A stretch of DNA of 64,000 bases from positions 1,364,001-1,428,000 of the forward strand of contig NC_014501.1 of assembly GCF_000147335.1 (NCBI RefSeq), given 5' to 3'. Of this stretch, positions 19,122-26,774 are shown one piece after another. This DNA comes from Gloeothece verrucosa PCC 7822 (GTDB taxonomy: Bacteria > Cyanobacteriota > Cyanobacteriia > Cyanobacteriales > Microcystaceae). Each line of letters begins with the position of its first letter. Positions within the stretch are counted from its first letter, which is position 1. The notes beneath the pieces were generated by a model, which did no database searches, was not told where the DNA came from, and worked only from the letters and a program-made list of their open reading frames with translations. The position numbers and the translations under genes were made by a program.

Positions 19122-19139
19122 AATCCAGAAATGAGCGAA

Positions 19140-19164
19140 AGGGTGGAGCCGAAAACTCCGCCCT
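19140..19164 (+). terminator. Hairpin after metK (no T tract)
   Basis: A 9-bp stem AGGGTGGAG/CTCCGCCCT with one G-T wobble lies 19 bp beyond the metK stop. It lacks a following T run, so it may be a processing or attenuation hairpin ahead of ndhM rather than a terminator. Confidence 0.45.
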
Positions 19165-19225
19165 CAGAAAACTATTTAGGGTACAATGAGTGAAAGTAAT
19201 TGCGATTTGAGATCAACTAACTATT

Positions 19226-19588
19226 ATGTTTGTGAAGTCTACTACCCGTCATATTCGGATTTACACGGCTGAAATTCAAAACAACGAATTGGTTAAAAGT
19301 GATAGTGTTCTTACTTTGGATGTAGATCCTGATAATGAATTTAATTGGGATGAAGACTCTCTGCAAAAGGTTTACCGTAAATTTGACGAATTAGTAGAAT
19401 CTTATACGGGTGAAGATTTAACCGAGTACAATTTACGTCGTATTGGCTCCGATTTAGAACTGTTTCTGCTGGCTCTATTGCAAAAAGGTGAGATTTCTTA
19501 CAACCTTAATAGTCGTGTATTAAATTACAGTATGGGACTCCCTCGGGTTGAAAGTCCCGAAACAGAAGGCAATTATAAGCTCTCTTAA
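19226..19588 (+). CDS. ndhM: NAD(P)H-quinone oxidoreductase subunit M
   Basis: A 120-residue hydrophilic protein matching NdhM, a subunit specific to the oxygenic-photosynthesis type NDH-1 complex (MFVKSTTRHIRIYTAEI start, NEFNWDED, ISYNLNSRVLNYSMGLPRVESPE end). It sits on the stromal/cytoplasmic arm of NDH-1, which runs cyclic electron flow, respiration and CO2 uptake at the thylakoid. It is probably transcribed from its own promoter in the 100-bp gap after metK (GGTACAAT near 19180 looks like a -10). Confidence 0.95.
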   Translation: MFVKSTTRHIRIYTAEIQNNELVKSDSVLTLDVDPDNEFNWDEDSLQKVYRKFDELVESYTGEDLTEYNLRRIGSDLELFLLALLQKGEISYNLNSRVLNYSMGLPRVESPETEGNYKLS

Positions 19589-19590
19589 GG

Positions 19591-19650
19591 CCCCTAACCC
19601 TGAAGGGTTAGGCTACACGGAACTTCGCCCGCCTGCGCGGGCTATATAAT
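19591..19650. repeat. Dispersed palindromic repeat, family A
   Basis: The repeat consists of ACCCTGAAGGGT, then GGCTACACGGAAC, then the hairpin GCCCGC-CTGC-GCGGGC. The same unit recurs at 36881-36930 and, inverted, at 40966-41015. This copy stands alone in the gap downstream of ndhM. Confidence 0.75.
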
Positions 19651-19687
19651 GATTGTTTAGGCTTGGAATGGCTTAATCTTGTTTGGG

Positions 19688-19707
19688 GTGCGGAACTCGT
19701 TCCGCAC
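19688..19707. repeat. 20-bp palindromic repeat (GTGCGGAACTCGTTCCGCAC)
   Basis: A palindrome with 8-bp arms and a CTCG centre. An identical copy lies at 47075-47094, flanked there by other sequence, so it is a dispersed repeat of the genome rather than a gene-specific operator. Confidence 0.8.
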
Positions 19708-19821
19708 TAGGGTAGGTTTTTCCAGCTTTGGGGAGAACTGATAATGGTTAATTGATCTCCACTGCCGCTTTTGTAAATGATAAATATAGAGATTAATTAT
19801 CAGCTACTTAGGAGTGAATAA

Positions 19822-19956
19822 TTGTCGAAAAAGAAATTGCGTAAATTGGTTGAGAGCATTGGTTATCAAATTCAAATCCATCACCAAAAAATTGCCAACG
19901 AAGAAGAAAAAGAATCCTCTGATCAAAACTTAATTAACTACAATGAAGTCAAGTAA
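19822..19956 (+). CDS. Small hypothetical protein (44 aa)
   Basis: A short open frame beginning at a TTG with an AGGAG ribosome site seven bases upstream and ending at TAA 19954-19956. The product is basic at the start (MSKKKLRKLVESIGYQIQI) and acidic later (NEEEKESSDQ), with no membrane segment. The good ribosome site and coding-like composition support it. No family recognised. It precedes the ATP-grasp gene by 160 bp on the same strand. Confidence 0.55.
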   Translation: MSKKKLRKLVESIGYQIQIHHQKIANEEEKESSDQNLINYNEVK

Positions 19957-20119
19957 TTAAAATAAAAATTATTATTTATTAATATATTGTTACATTTTTG
20001 GGTTAACAACAAACAAAGAATAATTACCTAAAAATTAGATTAAATTGTGGTACAAATTACAGTTTCAGGTGTAAAACTAGAAGAATCTGAAAGAACGGAA
20101 GAGAAAAGGAAGAGACACA

Positions 20120-21556
20120 GTGCAACTACAATCTTATGATCCAGGGGAGTTTTATGACGAACTATTTCTAAATAAGGGACAACCCCGGCCTCATGCCGCA
20201 TCCCTAATCAAATGGATGCAAGAATTCCCGCCAGAAGACCTCCAGAAGCACCTAGAAACCGCCCAGGTGGCTTTATTTAATTTGGGAGTCACTTTCAATG
20301 TTTATAGCGATAATCAAGGCGTAGAGAGAGTATTTCCCTTTGATATTATTCCCCGCATCATTGCAGCCGACGAATGGCAATGGTTAGAAAACGGACTTAA
20401 GCAACGAATAACCGCTTTAAATCTTTTTTTAGGCGATATTTATGACCAACAGTTAATCCTTAAAGATGAAAAAATTCCCGCAGAGATCATTAATTCAGCC
20501 AAAGGTTTTTTAAGACCCTGTGTGGGAATGAAACCGCCGGGCGGCATTTGGTGTCATATTACCGGAACCGATCTAGTGCGGGACAAAGACGGCCAATGGT
20601 ATGTTTTAGAAGATAACCTGCGGGTGCCTTCAGGGGTTTCTTATGTATTAGAAAACCGCCGAGTGATGAAAAGTACCTTTCCTGAAATCTTTCAAATCAA
20701 AGCCATTAAACCCGTTGACGACTATCCCAGTCATTTATTAGAAACTTTATTAAATTTAGCGCCTAGCAATTTACCTGATCCCACTGTGGTTGTTTTAACA
20801 CCAGGAATTTACAATTCAGCTTATTTTGAACATTCTTTTTTAGCCCAACAAATGGGAGTAGAATTAGTAGAAGGCCGAGATTTAGTGGTAGTAGATGGCT
20901 ACTTACAAATGAAAACCACTAAAGGTCTAAGACGGGTAGATGTGGTGTATCGCCGCGTGGATGATGACTTTTTAGATCCTTCTACTTTCCGTTCAGATTC
21001 GATGTTAGGGGTATCAGGATTAATGGAAGTTTATCGAGGAGGCCGGGTGGCTTTAGCTAATGCACCCGGAACCGGCGTAGCTGATGATAAAGTTATTTAT
21101 GCTTTTGTTCCCGATATGATTCGCTATTACTTAGGAGAAGAACCAATTTTATCCAATGTTCCTACTTATTTATGTTGGCGAGAAAAAGACCGAGAATATG
21201 TTTTACAAAATTTAGATAAATTAGTCGTTAAAGCCGCTAATGAAGCCGGCGGATACGGAATGTTAGTGGGGATGCAATCTACTCCTGAACAACGCTCTGA
21301 ATTTGCTCAAAAAATTGTGGCTAACCCCCGCAATTATATTGCTCAACCTACCATCAGTTTATCCCAAGTTCCTACTCTGATTGATGGACAAATAGAAGGC
21401 CGCCATGTAGACTTACGTCCTTATGTTCTCCATCGAGGAGATCATATTTATGTCCATCCGGGCGGACTAACCCGAGTGGCCCTGAAAAAAGGCTCTCTAG
21501 TGGTTAATTCTTCCCAAGGCGGCGGCAGTAAAGATACTTGGGTTTTGATGGACTAA
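20120..21556 (+). CDS. Circularly permuted ATP-grasp protein (DUF404/DUF407 type)
   Basis: A 478-residue protein with features of the circularly permuted ATP-grasp family: LEDNLRVPSGVSYVLENR, VVKAANEAGGYGMLVG and the C-terminal GRHVDLRPYVLHRGDHIYVHPGGLTRVAL. These enzymes are predicted to ligate amino acids or peptides. They are regularly encoded with an alpha-E protein and a transglutaminase-like protease, exactly as here, a system proposed to make or attach a peptide-like modification. The start is a GTG at 20120 behind AAGGAAGAG. The product of the reaction is unknown. Confidence 0.92.
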   Translation: MQLQSYDPGEFYDELFLNKGQPRPHAASLIKWMQEFPPEDLQKHLETAQVALFNLGVTFNVYSDNQGVERVFPFDIIPRIIAADEWQWLENGLKQRITALNLFLGDIYDQQLILKDEKIPAEIINSAKGFLRPCVGMKPPGGIWCHITGTDLVRDKDGQWYVLEDNLRVPSGVSYVLENRRVMKSTFPEIFQIKAIKPVDDYPSHLLETLLNLAPSNLPDPTVVVLTPGIYNSAYFEHSFLAQQMGVELVEGRDLVVVDGYLQMKTTKGLRRVDVVYRRVDDDFLDPSTFRSDSMLGVSGLMEVYRGGRVALANAPGTGVADDKVIYAFVPDMIRYYLGEEPILSNVPTYLCWREKDREYVLQNLDKLVVKAANEAGGYGMLVGMQSTPEQRSEFAQKIVANPRNYIAQPTISLSQVPTLIDGQIEGRHVDLRPYVLHRGDHIYVHPGGLTRVALKKGSLVVNSSQGGGSKDTWVLMD

Positions 21557-21562
21557 ATAATT

Positions 21563-21710
21563 ATTAGTCATTAGTTATTAGTCATTATTTATTAGTGCTT
21601 TAGAAACTTTTATCATTAAACTAAAGATTAATAATTATTGAGCTTTAAATGACAAACTAATGACTATTGATTAATGACCAATGACCAATGACTAATAACT
21701 AATGACTAAT
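21563..21710 (+). repeat. 24-bp perfect inverted repeat enclosing about 100 nt
   Basis: The left arm 21563-21586 and right arm 21687-21710 are exact reverse complements, built from reiterated ATTAGTC/GACTAAT units. They occupy the whole gap between the ATP-grasp and alpha-E genes. The right arm ends one base before the alpha-E ATG, so in mRNA the arm would cover the region where a ribosome site should be. Confidence 0.85.
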
Positions 21711-21711
21711 T

Positions 21712-22701
21712 ATGTTAAGCCGAGTTGCAGATTCTATTTATTGGCTCAATAGATACATTGAACGCGCTGAAAATGTCGCCCGTTTTGTCGATGTTAACTT
21801 AAATCTAATGTTGGAATTACCGACGGGAACCCCCCAACAGTGGGAACCTTTGATATTAACAACAGGAGATTTAGCCCACTTTCAAAAACGCTATGGCGAA
21901 GTCACAGCAGAAAATGTCATTAAATTTTTAACCTTTGATACCACTTATCCCAATTCTATTATTTCCTGTCTCCAAATTGCCCGAGAAAATGCTCGCTCAA
22001 TTCGGGAAATTATTTCTTCTGAAATGTGGGGAGAAGTGAATGGTTTTTATTTAATGGTAAAAGAGGCAGCACAACGTCATCCCCAGAATACTTTACCCAG
22101 TTTCTTTACTCAAGTTAAATTATCGAGTCATCGTTTTGCCGGCGTAATGGATGCTACTATGACTCATAATGAAGGATGGCACTTTGGACAAATGGGGCGG
22201 CTTCAAGAAAGAGCCGATAAAACAGCAAGAATTTTAGATGTAAAATACTTTTATTTATTGCCTTCAGCACAATGGATAGGCACCCCTTTAGATCAAATTC
22301 AATGGATTTCTTTATTGCGTTCTGTCAGTGCTTACGAAATGTATCGTAAATGTCAGCGCCGCATTACCCCCACCAGTGTAGCTGAATTTTTGATTCTTAA
22401 CCGAGAATTTCCTCGTTCAATTCATTTTTGTTTACGAGCAGTAGAACGCTGTTTACACCAAATTACCGGCACACCGATAGGCACTTGGAGTAATCCGGCA
22501 GAACGCACTTTAGGACGTTTGTGTTCGGAATTAGGTTATTTGACAATTAATGATGTAATAGACGTAGGTTTACATGAGTTTTTAGACCAAATGCAAAGCC
22601 GCATTAATGTGGTAGGAAGCAAAATTGGTGAAACTTTTTTTGGCATTGAACCTGTGTCTAAATCAGCAGAAGTTAGCCAAAGACAGATACAATATGGATA
22701 A
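21712..22701 (+). CDS. Alpha-E domain protein (DUF403)
   Basis: A 329-residue all-helical protein of the alpha-E family, recognisable by MLSRVADSIYWLNRYIERAENVARFVDVNLNL at its start (the first residues are the hallmark). Charged helices containing RENARSIREIIS and RLQERADKTARILDVKYFY follow. Its biochemical role is unknown. It always accompanies the ATP-grasp and transglutaminase-like partners and may be a scaffold or substrate binder. There is no obvious ribosome binding site; the start lies directly after a long inverted-repeat arm. Confidence 0.92.
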   Translation: MLSRVADSIYWLNRYIERAENVARFVDVNLNLMLELPTGTPQQWEPLILTTGDLAHFQKRYGEVTAENVIKFLTFDTTYPNSIISCLQIARENARSIREIISSEMWGEVNGFYLMVKEAAQRHPQNTLPSFFTQVKLSSHRFAGVMDATMTHNEGWHFGQMGRLQERADKTARILDVKYFYLLPSAQWIGTPLDQIQWISLLRSVSAYEMYRKCQRRITPTSVAEFLILNREFPRSIHFCLRAVERCLHQITGTPIGTWSNPAERTLGRLCSELGYLTINDVIDVGLHEFLDQMQSRINVVGSKIGETFFGIEPVSKSAEVSQRQIQYG

Positions 22702-22723
22702 TTGATCAGGGAAAGAAAAGTAA

Positions 22724-23596
22724 GTGCGATACCACATTCATCATCAAACTATCTACACTTACAATCAGCCGATTATGCTGGGGCCTCATCTGTTGAGGTT
22801 ATGTCCTCGTTCTGATGGTTGGCAACAATTACAAAAGTTTTCTCTTGTTGTTGATCCTCAACCGGCTGGGATGACTCATATTACTGATTTAGAGGGCAAC
22901 AATTGCATTCAATTGTGGTTTACTAATGCTACTGAAAAACTGATAATCGATGTTCAGTCTGAAGTGGAAACTTATCAAGTAAACCCTTTTAATTATCTTC
23001 TTGAACCATTTACGCTCAATTTACCTTTTGATTATTTTAGTGACCTGTTCAGTCTACTGCAACCTTATTTAGAACCAGTTGCCGCTACTGTTGATCCGGT
23101 AGCGATACAATTAGCACAGGAAATTTTACAGCAAGTCAATGGTAATACCTTATCCTTTTTGTCTACTCTCAATCAGCAAATTTATACCCATTGCAAACAT
23201 TTAATTCGCCACGAGGGACAACCTTGGCCAGCCGGCATCACTTGGACTCAAAAACAGGGCGCTTGCCGCGATTTTGTGGTGTTATTTATGGAGGTTTGCC
23301 GCGCGGTTGGGTTGGGGAGTCGGTTTGTGAGTGGGTATCAGGAAGGGGACCTTGATAGTGATCAAAGAGAGTTACACGCTTGGGTGGAAGTTTATCTGCC
23401 TGGTGGAGGATGGAGAGGTTATGATCCCACTCATGGGTTAGCGGTAAGTGATCGCCATATTGCTTTAGTTGCGAGTGCAAAACCTCGTTATTGTTCTCCT
23501 GTGGTAGGTGCTACTTCTGTGGTTAATTCAGGGGGAGAAAATAGCAAACTCCTTGAGTCTCAATTAGAAGCAAATATTGTTATTAAGCATTTGTAG
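22724..23596 (+). CDS. Transglutaminase-like cysteine protease family protein
   Basis: A 290-residue protein with an N-terminal beta domain (MRYHIHHQTIYTYNQPIMLG) and a transglutaminase-like fold. The catalytic triad is visible: Cys in GACRDFVVLFMEVCRAVGL, His in ELHAWVEVYLPG and Asp in WRGYDPTHG. It completes the ATP-grasp/alpha-E/transglutaminase triad and probably cleaves or transfers a peptide bond made by the ATP-grasp partner. The start is a GTG at 22724 after AGGGAAAG, 22 bp after the alpha-E gene. Confidence 0.92.
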   Translation: MRYHIHHQTIYTYNQPIMLGPHLLRLCPRSDGWQQLQKFSLVVDPQPAGMTHITDLEGNNCIQLWFTNATEKLIIDVQSEVETYQVNPFNYLLEPFTLNLPFDYFSDLFSLLQPYLEPVAATVDPVAIQLAQEILQQVNGNTLSFLSTLNQQIYTHCKHLIRHEGQPWPAGITWTQKQGACRDFVVLFMEVCRAVGLGSRFVSGYQEGDLDSDQRELHAWVEVYLPGGGWRGYDPTHGLAVSDRHIALVASAKPRYCSPVVGATSVVNSGGENSKLLESQLEANIVIKHL

Positions 23597-23615
23597 GGTG
23601 CGTCAATGACGCACC
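23597..23615. repeat. Palindrome GGTGCGTC-AAT-GACGCACC
   Basis: A perfect 8-bp inverted repeat beginning at the stop codon of the transglutaminase-like gene, of the common cyanobacterial TAGGGTGCG repeat type. No T run follows. The rest of the gap to 23838 is C-rich then AT-rich with no gene. Confidence 0.6.
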
Positions 23616-23838
23616 TAGATTAGTTTTAGAGTTTGATCTCTTCCCCAACCCCTTTGTTGATCCCCCCCTACTCTCCCTCCCGGGGGGAAGAAAGAAGTCA
23701 TTATTATCGTGTGTTTATTAGATTTAATCCAAGAATGATAGATTTTAAAAAAATTTGGGCATACTATGATCAGAATCCTTCAATAGGTTTTTAAAGTAGG
23801 TTGTTTTTGTTCTCTCTTTTAGATGATAAGGTTAATCA

Positions 23839-24159
23839 ATGCTTCCCTCAGAAATACCTCCAGAAGTTCAAGCATTTTTACTTAAAACTCTTGCTAAAAA
23901 AGCTATTTGTCATGTTTTTGGGGTTAACGAGCTTTTTGTTTTTACAGCTAATTTGGCTATCCAGTATATCCGACAGAATGAAGAGTTACAACAAGCGTTA
24001 TTATCTAATAATAATAATAGTGATGATTGGGAATTAGCTATAGCTAGATGTTTAAATGAGAATCTCAGAAAAGCTAGACTAGAAAAGCTTGAAGAAGACC
24101 AACGAAAACGAGATGAATTTTGGCAGCAACGGGATGCTGAACAATATAAAAAAATCTAA
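23839..24159 (+). CDS. Hypothetical protein (106 aa)
   Basis: A 106-residue protein with a mildly hydrophobic N-terminal half (KKAICHVFGVNELFVFTANLA) and a highly charged helical tail (ARLEKLEEDQRKRDEFWQQRD), likely coiled coil. It has no domain I recognise. The ATG at 23839 is preceded by an AT-rich leader with a weak GATAAGG. An overlapping frame at 23801 is a shadow. Confidence 0.55.
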   Translation: MLPSEIPPEVQAFLLKTLAKKAICHVFGVNELFVFTANLAIQYIRQNEELQQALLSNNNNSDDWELAIARCLNENLRKARLEKLEEDQRKRDEFWQQRDAEQYKKI

Positions 24160-24219
24160 ACCAAGACATAGAGTCAAGAAAATCAACAGAATTGCTTCCG
24201 TCATTTCTGCAATTGATCG

Positions 24220-24684
24220 TTAAATTCCAAGCTCTTGATCATCATCAGGCAAATATTCAGGGTTCAAAATATCTTCTTTTGCGAAAGGACATTCAAGAGG
24301 AAAATCATCTGTACTCATTCCCGTTTCTTTAGAAGCAAGTAACCTAGCATCTTGATAGCATTCCTCGAAAACATTCTCGAAATATACTTTAAGACTAGGG
24401 CTTTTTTTGAAAGATTTGTTAATCCTCAAGCAATGCTCAACAAGGGTATACTTCCAACTATTAGAACGCTTTGAAGATTGAAATTTCCATTTCAGAAGGT
24501 GCATCAATAAAATTCTTAAATTACTTTCTAAAGCATCTTTTTGACTATTGCTCATCCCCTCAATTTCTTCTATCAAATTATCGTAATCAATTTCGCTAAG
24601 TTGGCGTTTTCTCAATAATTGGGCTGTCGTTTCAAGCCACATATTAAAATCAGTATCATAGAGGGTTTTTGATTGAATTGTCAT
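24220..24684 (-). CDS. DUF29 family protein
   Basis: A 154-residue helical protein of the DUF29 family, common in multiple copies in cyanobacteria. Signature parts are the start YDTDFNMWLETTAQLLRKRQ, then DNLIEEIEGMS and LRILLMHLLKWKFQ. The function is unknown. It converges with the hypothetical gene on its left and is followed upstream by a G/C-rich tandem repeat. Confidence 0.85.
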   Translation of the reverse strand: MTIQSKTLYDTDFNMWLETTAQLLRKRQLSEIDYDNLIEEIEGMSNSQKDALESNLRILLMHLLKWKFQSSKRSNSWKYTLVEHCLRINKSFKKSPSLKVYFENVFEECYQDARLLASKETGMSTDDFPLECPFAKEDILNPEYLPDDDQELGI

Positions 24685-24723
24685 TCTAGATGCCTCATTT
24701 ATGTTTTTTTCATTCTAGCTTTT

Positions 24724-24812
24724 CTCCCCCCTTATTAAGGGGGGCTGGGGGGGATCATCCCCTATTAAGGGGGGCTGGGGGGGATCATCCCCTATTAAGG
24801 GAGGTTGGGGAG
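24724..24812. repeat. Three tandem 30-bp repeats (CCCTATTAAGGGGGGCTGGG type)
   Basis: A 30-bp unit with a TATTAAGG core repeats at 24731, 24761 and 24791, the third copy diverged. It lies in the region upstream of the DUF29 gene. This resembles the G-rich repeats scattered in Gloeothece and related genomes. Spacing and near-identity argue against a CRISPR array, because no unique spacers exist. Confidence 0.8.
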
Positions 24813-24859
24813 TATCAGATTTAATTTTCCTGAAGAAAAAAAGATTAAAACTGACAAAA

Positions 24860-25603
24860 TCAATTCTCTATATACTCAATTTTTGCCGCTTGTTTAGCCG
24901 CCGAATAATCCGAATCACTATTTAACTTTGTCCCAATTTGTAGCGGTTGATTAAAATTCCTTAACGGCTTTATTTCTCCTTGACACAAACTATCTAACAG
25001 AGCCTCTCGTATAGTGCTTTCTTGTTCTCTTGAGAGCATCAATTGAAAATATTCAATAACCTGCTCTTGCCGAGTTGAATTTAAGCGATGCTGATGCAAA
25101 AGACTACTTAACTTTCGCACCGCCATCAGCCGCTTAAGGGGATCACTATCGGTTAAATCTCTCACCCATAAATCCAACTGAGACTCCTGAAGTTGCTCTT
25201 GATAGGTGACAATATGCCAACATAACAAGCCAAAAGTCAACAAAGTGGCCAAACCTTGTAAAATAGTACCAGTCGCCAGCCAACGGTTCTCAGATTCAGC
25301 CCAGATCGTAGTGGCGACATAGGTACACAGAGCGGCAAAACCACCGCTCCCCACTGCTACCGTTAATTTACCATCAGAACCTTTTAAAAACTGTTGCCAA
25401 TCTAACCAGTAGCGTTGCCAGTTCCATCCCTGCATGACATAGACCTGCAACATTAATCCTACACCTGCGCCCGTCGTTAGCACCAGTTTCCAGTTCCAAG
25501 CTAACATCAAAGCGAGGGCTAACCCAGTCAATAGCCAACGACTAAGATATCGGTATCGTTTTGCACAAATCGATAAAAGCACTCGGCCTTGACGGCGAAT
25601 CAT
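24860..25603 (-). CDS. Cyanobacterial membrane protein with HEAT-like C-terminus
   Basis: The frame is open from 25729, but only from a TTG without a ribosome site. I prefer the ATG at 25603 (MIRRQGRVLLSIC), which puts the first membrane helix near residue 20. The N-terminal half has about four hydrophobic segments (WLLTGLALALMLAW, LVLTTGAGVGLMLQVYV, VAVGSGGFAALCTYVATT, LQGLATLLTFGLLCWHIV). The C-terminal half is a soluble helical region (DPLKRLMAVRKLSSLLHQH, STIREALLDSLCQGE) reminiscent of HEAT/armadillo repeats. No enzymatic motif; the function is unknown. Confidence 0.7.
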   Translation of the reverse strand: MIRRQGRVLLSICAKRYRYLSRWLLTGLALALMLAWNWKLVLTTGAGVGLMLQVYVMQGWNWQRYWLDWQQFLKGSDGKLTVAVGSGGFAALCTYVATTIWAESENRWLATGTILQGLATLLTFGLLCWHIVTYQEQLQESQLDLWVRDLTDSDPLKRLMAVRKLSSLLHQHRLNSTRQEQVIEYFQLMLSREQESTIREALLDSLCQGEIKPLRNFNQPLQIGTKLNSDSDYSAAKQAAKIEYIEN

Positions 25604-25770
25604 AGACGAGTTCAAAATCGAGTAAGGGATCTGTTTCCATCGGAATGACACTTGTGCCACAGAGGTTTTCCCAATTGTGTATGTCTTGATTACTATATCC
25701 TGTCTTAGATGCTTTTGAAACACAAACAATATGAAAACTTAAGCATCACCCTACTCGAAACGCGCCTCAA

Positions 25771-25947
25771 TCAAATTAAATCCGCATAATGGCAGATCAC
25801 AGCGAAAATAGCGGCGAGCGCCGTAATGGCCAAAGCCATGAGGGGATGTTGTCCTTGGCTAACGGCAAATGAAGTTACTACGCCAGCCCCTAAACCCGCC
25901 GTTAATGCTGCTCCAATCAGGTCTTTATTGGTGTTTTTGTTGTACAT
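25771..25947 (-). CDS. Small membrane protein (58 aa)
   Basis: A 58-codon frame with two hydrophobic segments (LIGAALTAGLGAGVVTSFAV and MALAITALAAIFAVICHYA) joined by a short SQGQHPL turn. It is glycine/alanine rich, typical of a small inner-membrane or thylakoid protein. It begins at ATG 25947 and ends at TGA 25771-25773. No clear ribosome binding site, but the composition is strongly coding-like. It lies between the HEAT-like membrane protein gene (same strand) and the ferredoxin gene (divergent). Confidence 0.6.
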   Translation of the reverse strand: MYNKNTNKDLIGAALTAGLGAGVVTSFAVSQGQHPLMALAITALAAIFAVICHYADLI

Positions 25948-26133
25948 AGAGAGAAATCTAGCTATTCAATAGTGGACAGCAATAAATCAATTCTTTTTAA
26001 AATATCCTGAGTTGAAAAAAAATTTGCGTCTTTGCAATCAAGCTTTAAACAACGCTATATTTCTTAACAATTTTGGCAAAGATACTCTAGAGCGATAAAT
26101 TAGATCAGGTGACCTCAGAACAATCAATTATTT

Positions 26134-26451
26134 ATGTCTAAGACTCATACAGTTGAAATTATTCATCAAGGAACAACCCACACCATAAAAGTTGCTGAAG
26201 ATCAAACTATTCTTAACGCCGCCCTTGATGCGGGGATAGACTTACCCAAGTCTTGTACTGCCGGAGTTTGCACCACCTGCGCCGGACTCCTACTAGAAGG
26301 GACAGTAGAACAGAGTGATGGTATGGGACTGTCCCCCAACTTGCAACAAGAAGGCTATGCTCTGCTATGCGTGGCTTATCCTCGTTCAGATGTCAAAGTG
26401 GAGACAGAAAAAGAGGATTCAGTTTATGAGCGTCAATTTGGACAATCTTAA
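26134..26451 (+). CDS. [2Fe-2S] plant-type ferredoxin
   Basis: A 105-residue ferredoxin. The cluster-binding cysteines are visible as SCTAGVCTTC (CxxxxCxxC) plus the distal Cys in ALLCVAYP. It carries low-potential electrons, typically from photosystem I, to enzymes such as nitrate reductase or thioredoxin reductase. It differs from the major PetF in its N-terminus (MSKTHTVEIIHQGTTH) and its longer C-terminus (KEDSVYERQFGQS), so it is one of the minor isoforms. It is a single-gene unit with a hairpin about 60 bp downstream. Confidence 0.92.
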   Translation: MSKTHTVEIIHQGTTHTIKVAEDQTILNAALDAGIDLPKSCTAGVCTTCAGLLLEGTVEQSDGMGLSPNLQQEGYALLCVAYPRSDVKVETEKEDSVYERQFGQS

Positions 26452-26511
26452 GCCCTAAAAATCGGTTATACCCAATCCGATTAATTACCCCATTATAATC
26501 AATGTCTACCT

Positions 26512-26539
26512 GTAGAGACGTTACATACAACGTCTTTAC
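26512..26539. repeat. Hairpin repeat GAGACGTT...AACGTCTT
   Basis: An 11-bp stem with one wobble and a 6-nt loop, downstream of the ferredoxin gene. A related hairpin (AGAGACGTTG-CTGC-CAACGTCTCT) follows argD at 52880-52903. This is a recurrent cyanobacterial palindrome that may also terminate transcription. Confidence 0.6.
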
Positions 26540-26774
26540 CATCAAGGATTAGACATTAATTAAATCCAAAGGCTAGGAGGAGTTTAACTGACAATTAAGA
26601 GTCATAAAAGCATTGTCAATAAGCACTCCCACGCTTTTAGCTCGCGCAAAAACCATCAGCTATGATAAGCGCAGAAGCATCGCTCATTGCCTCCCTAAAC
26701 GAGCAAGCCTGAGTATTTCTAGGTTTTTCCCTGGAGTGAATGGGCGAATTTTGTATGGCCTATCCCGTTCCTCT

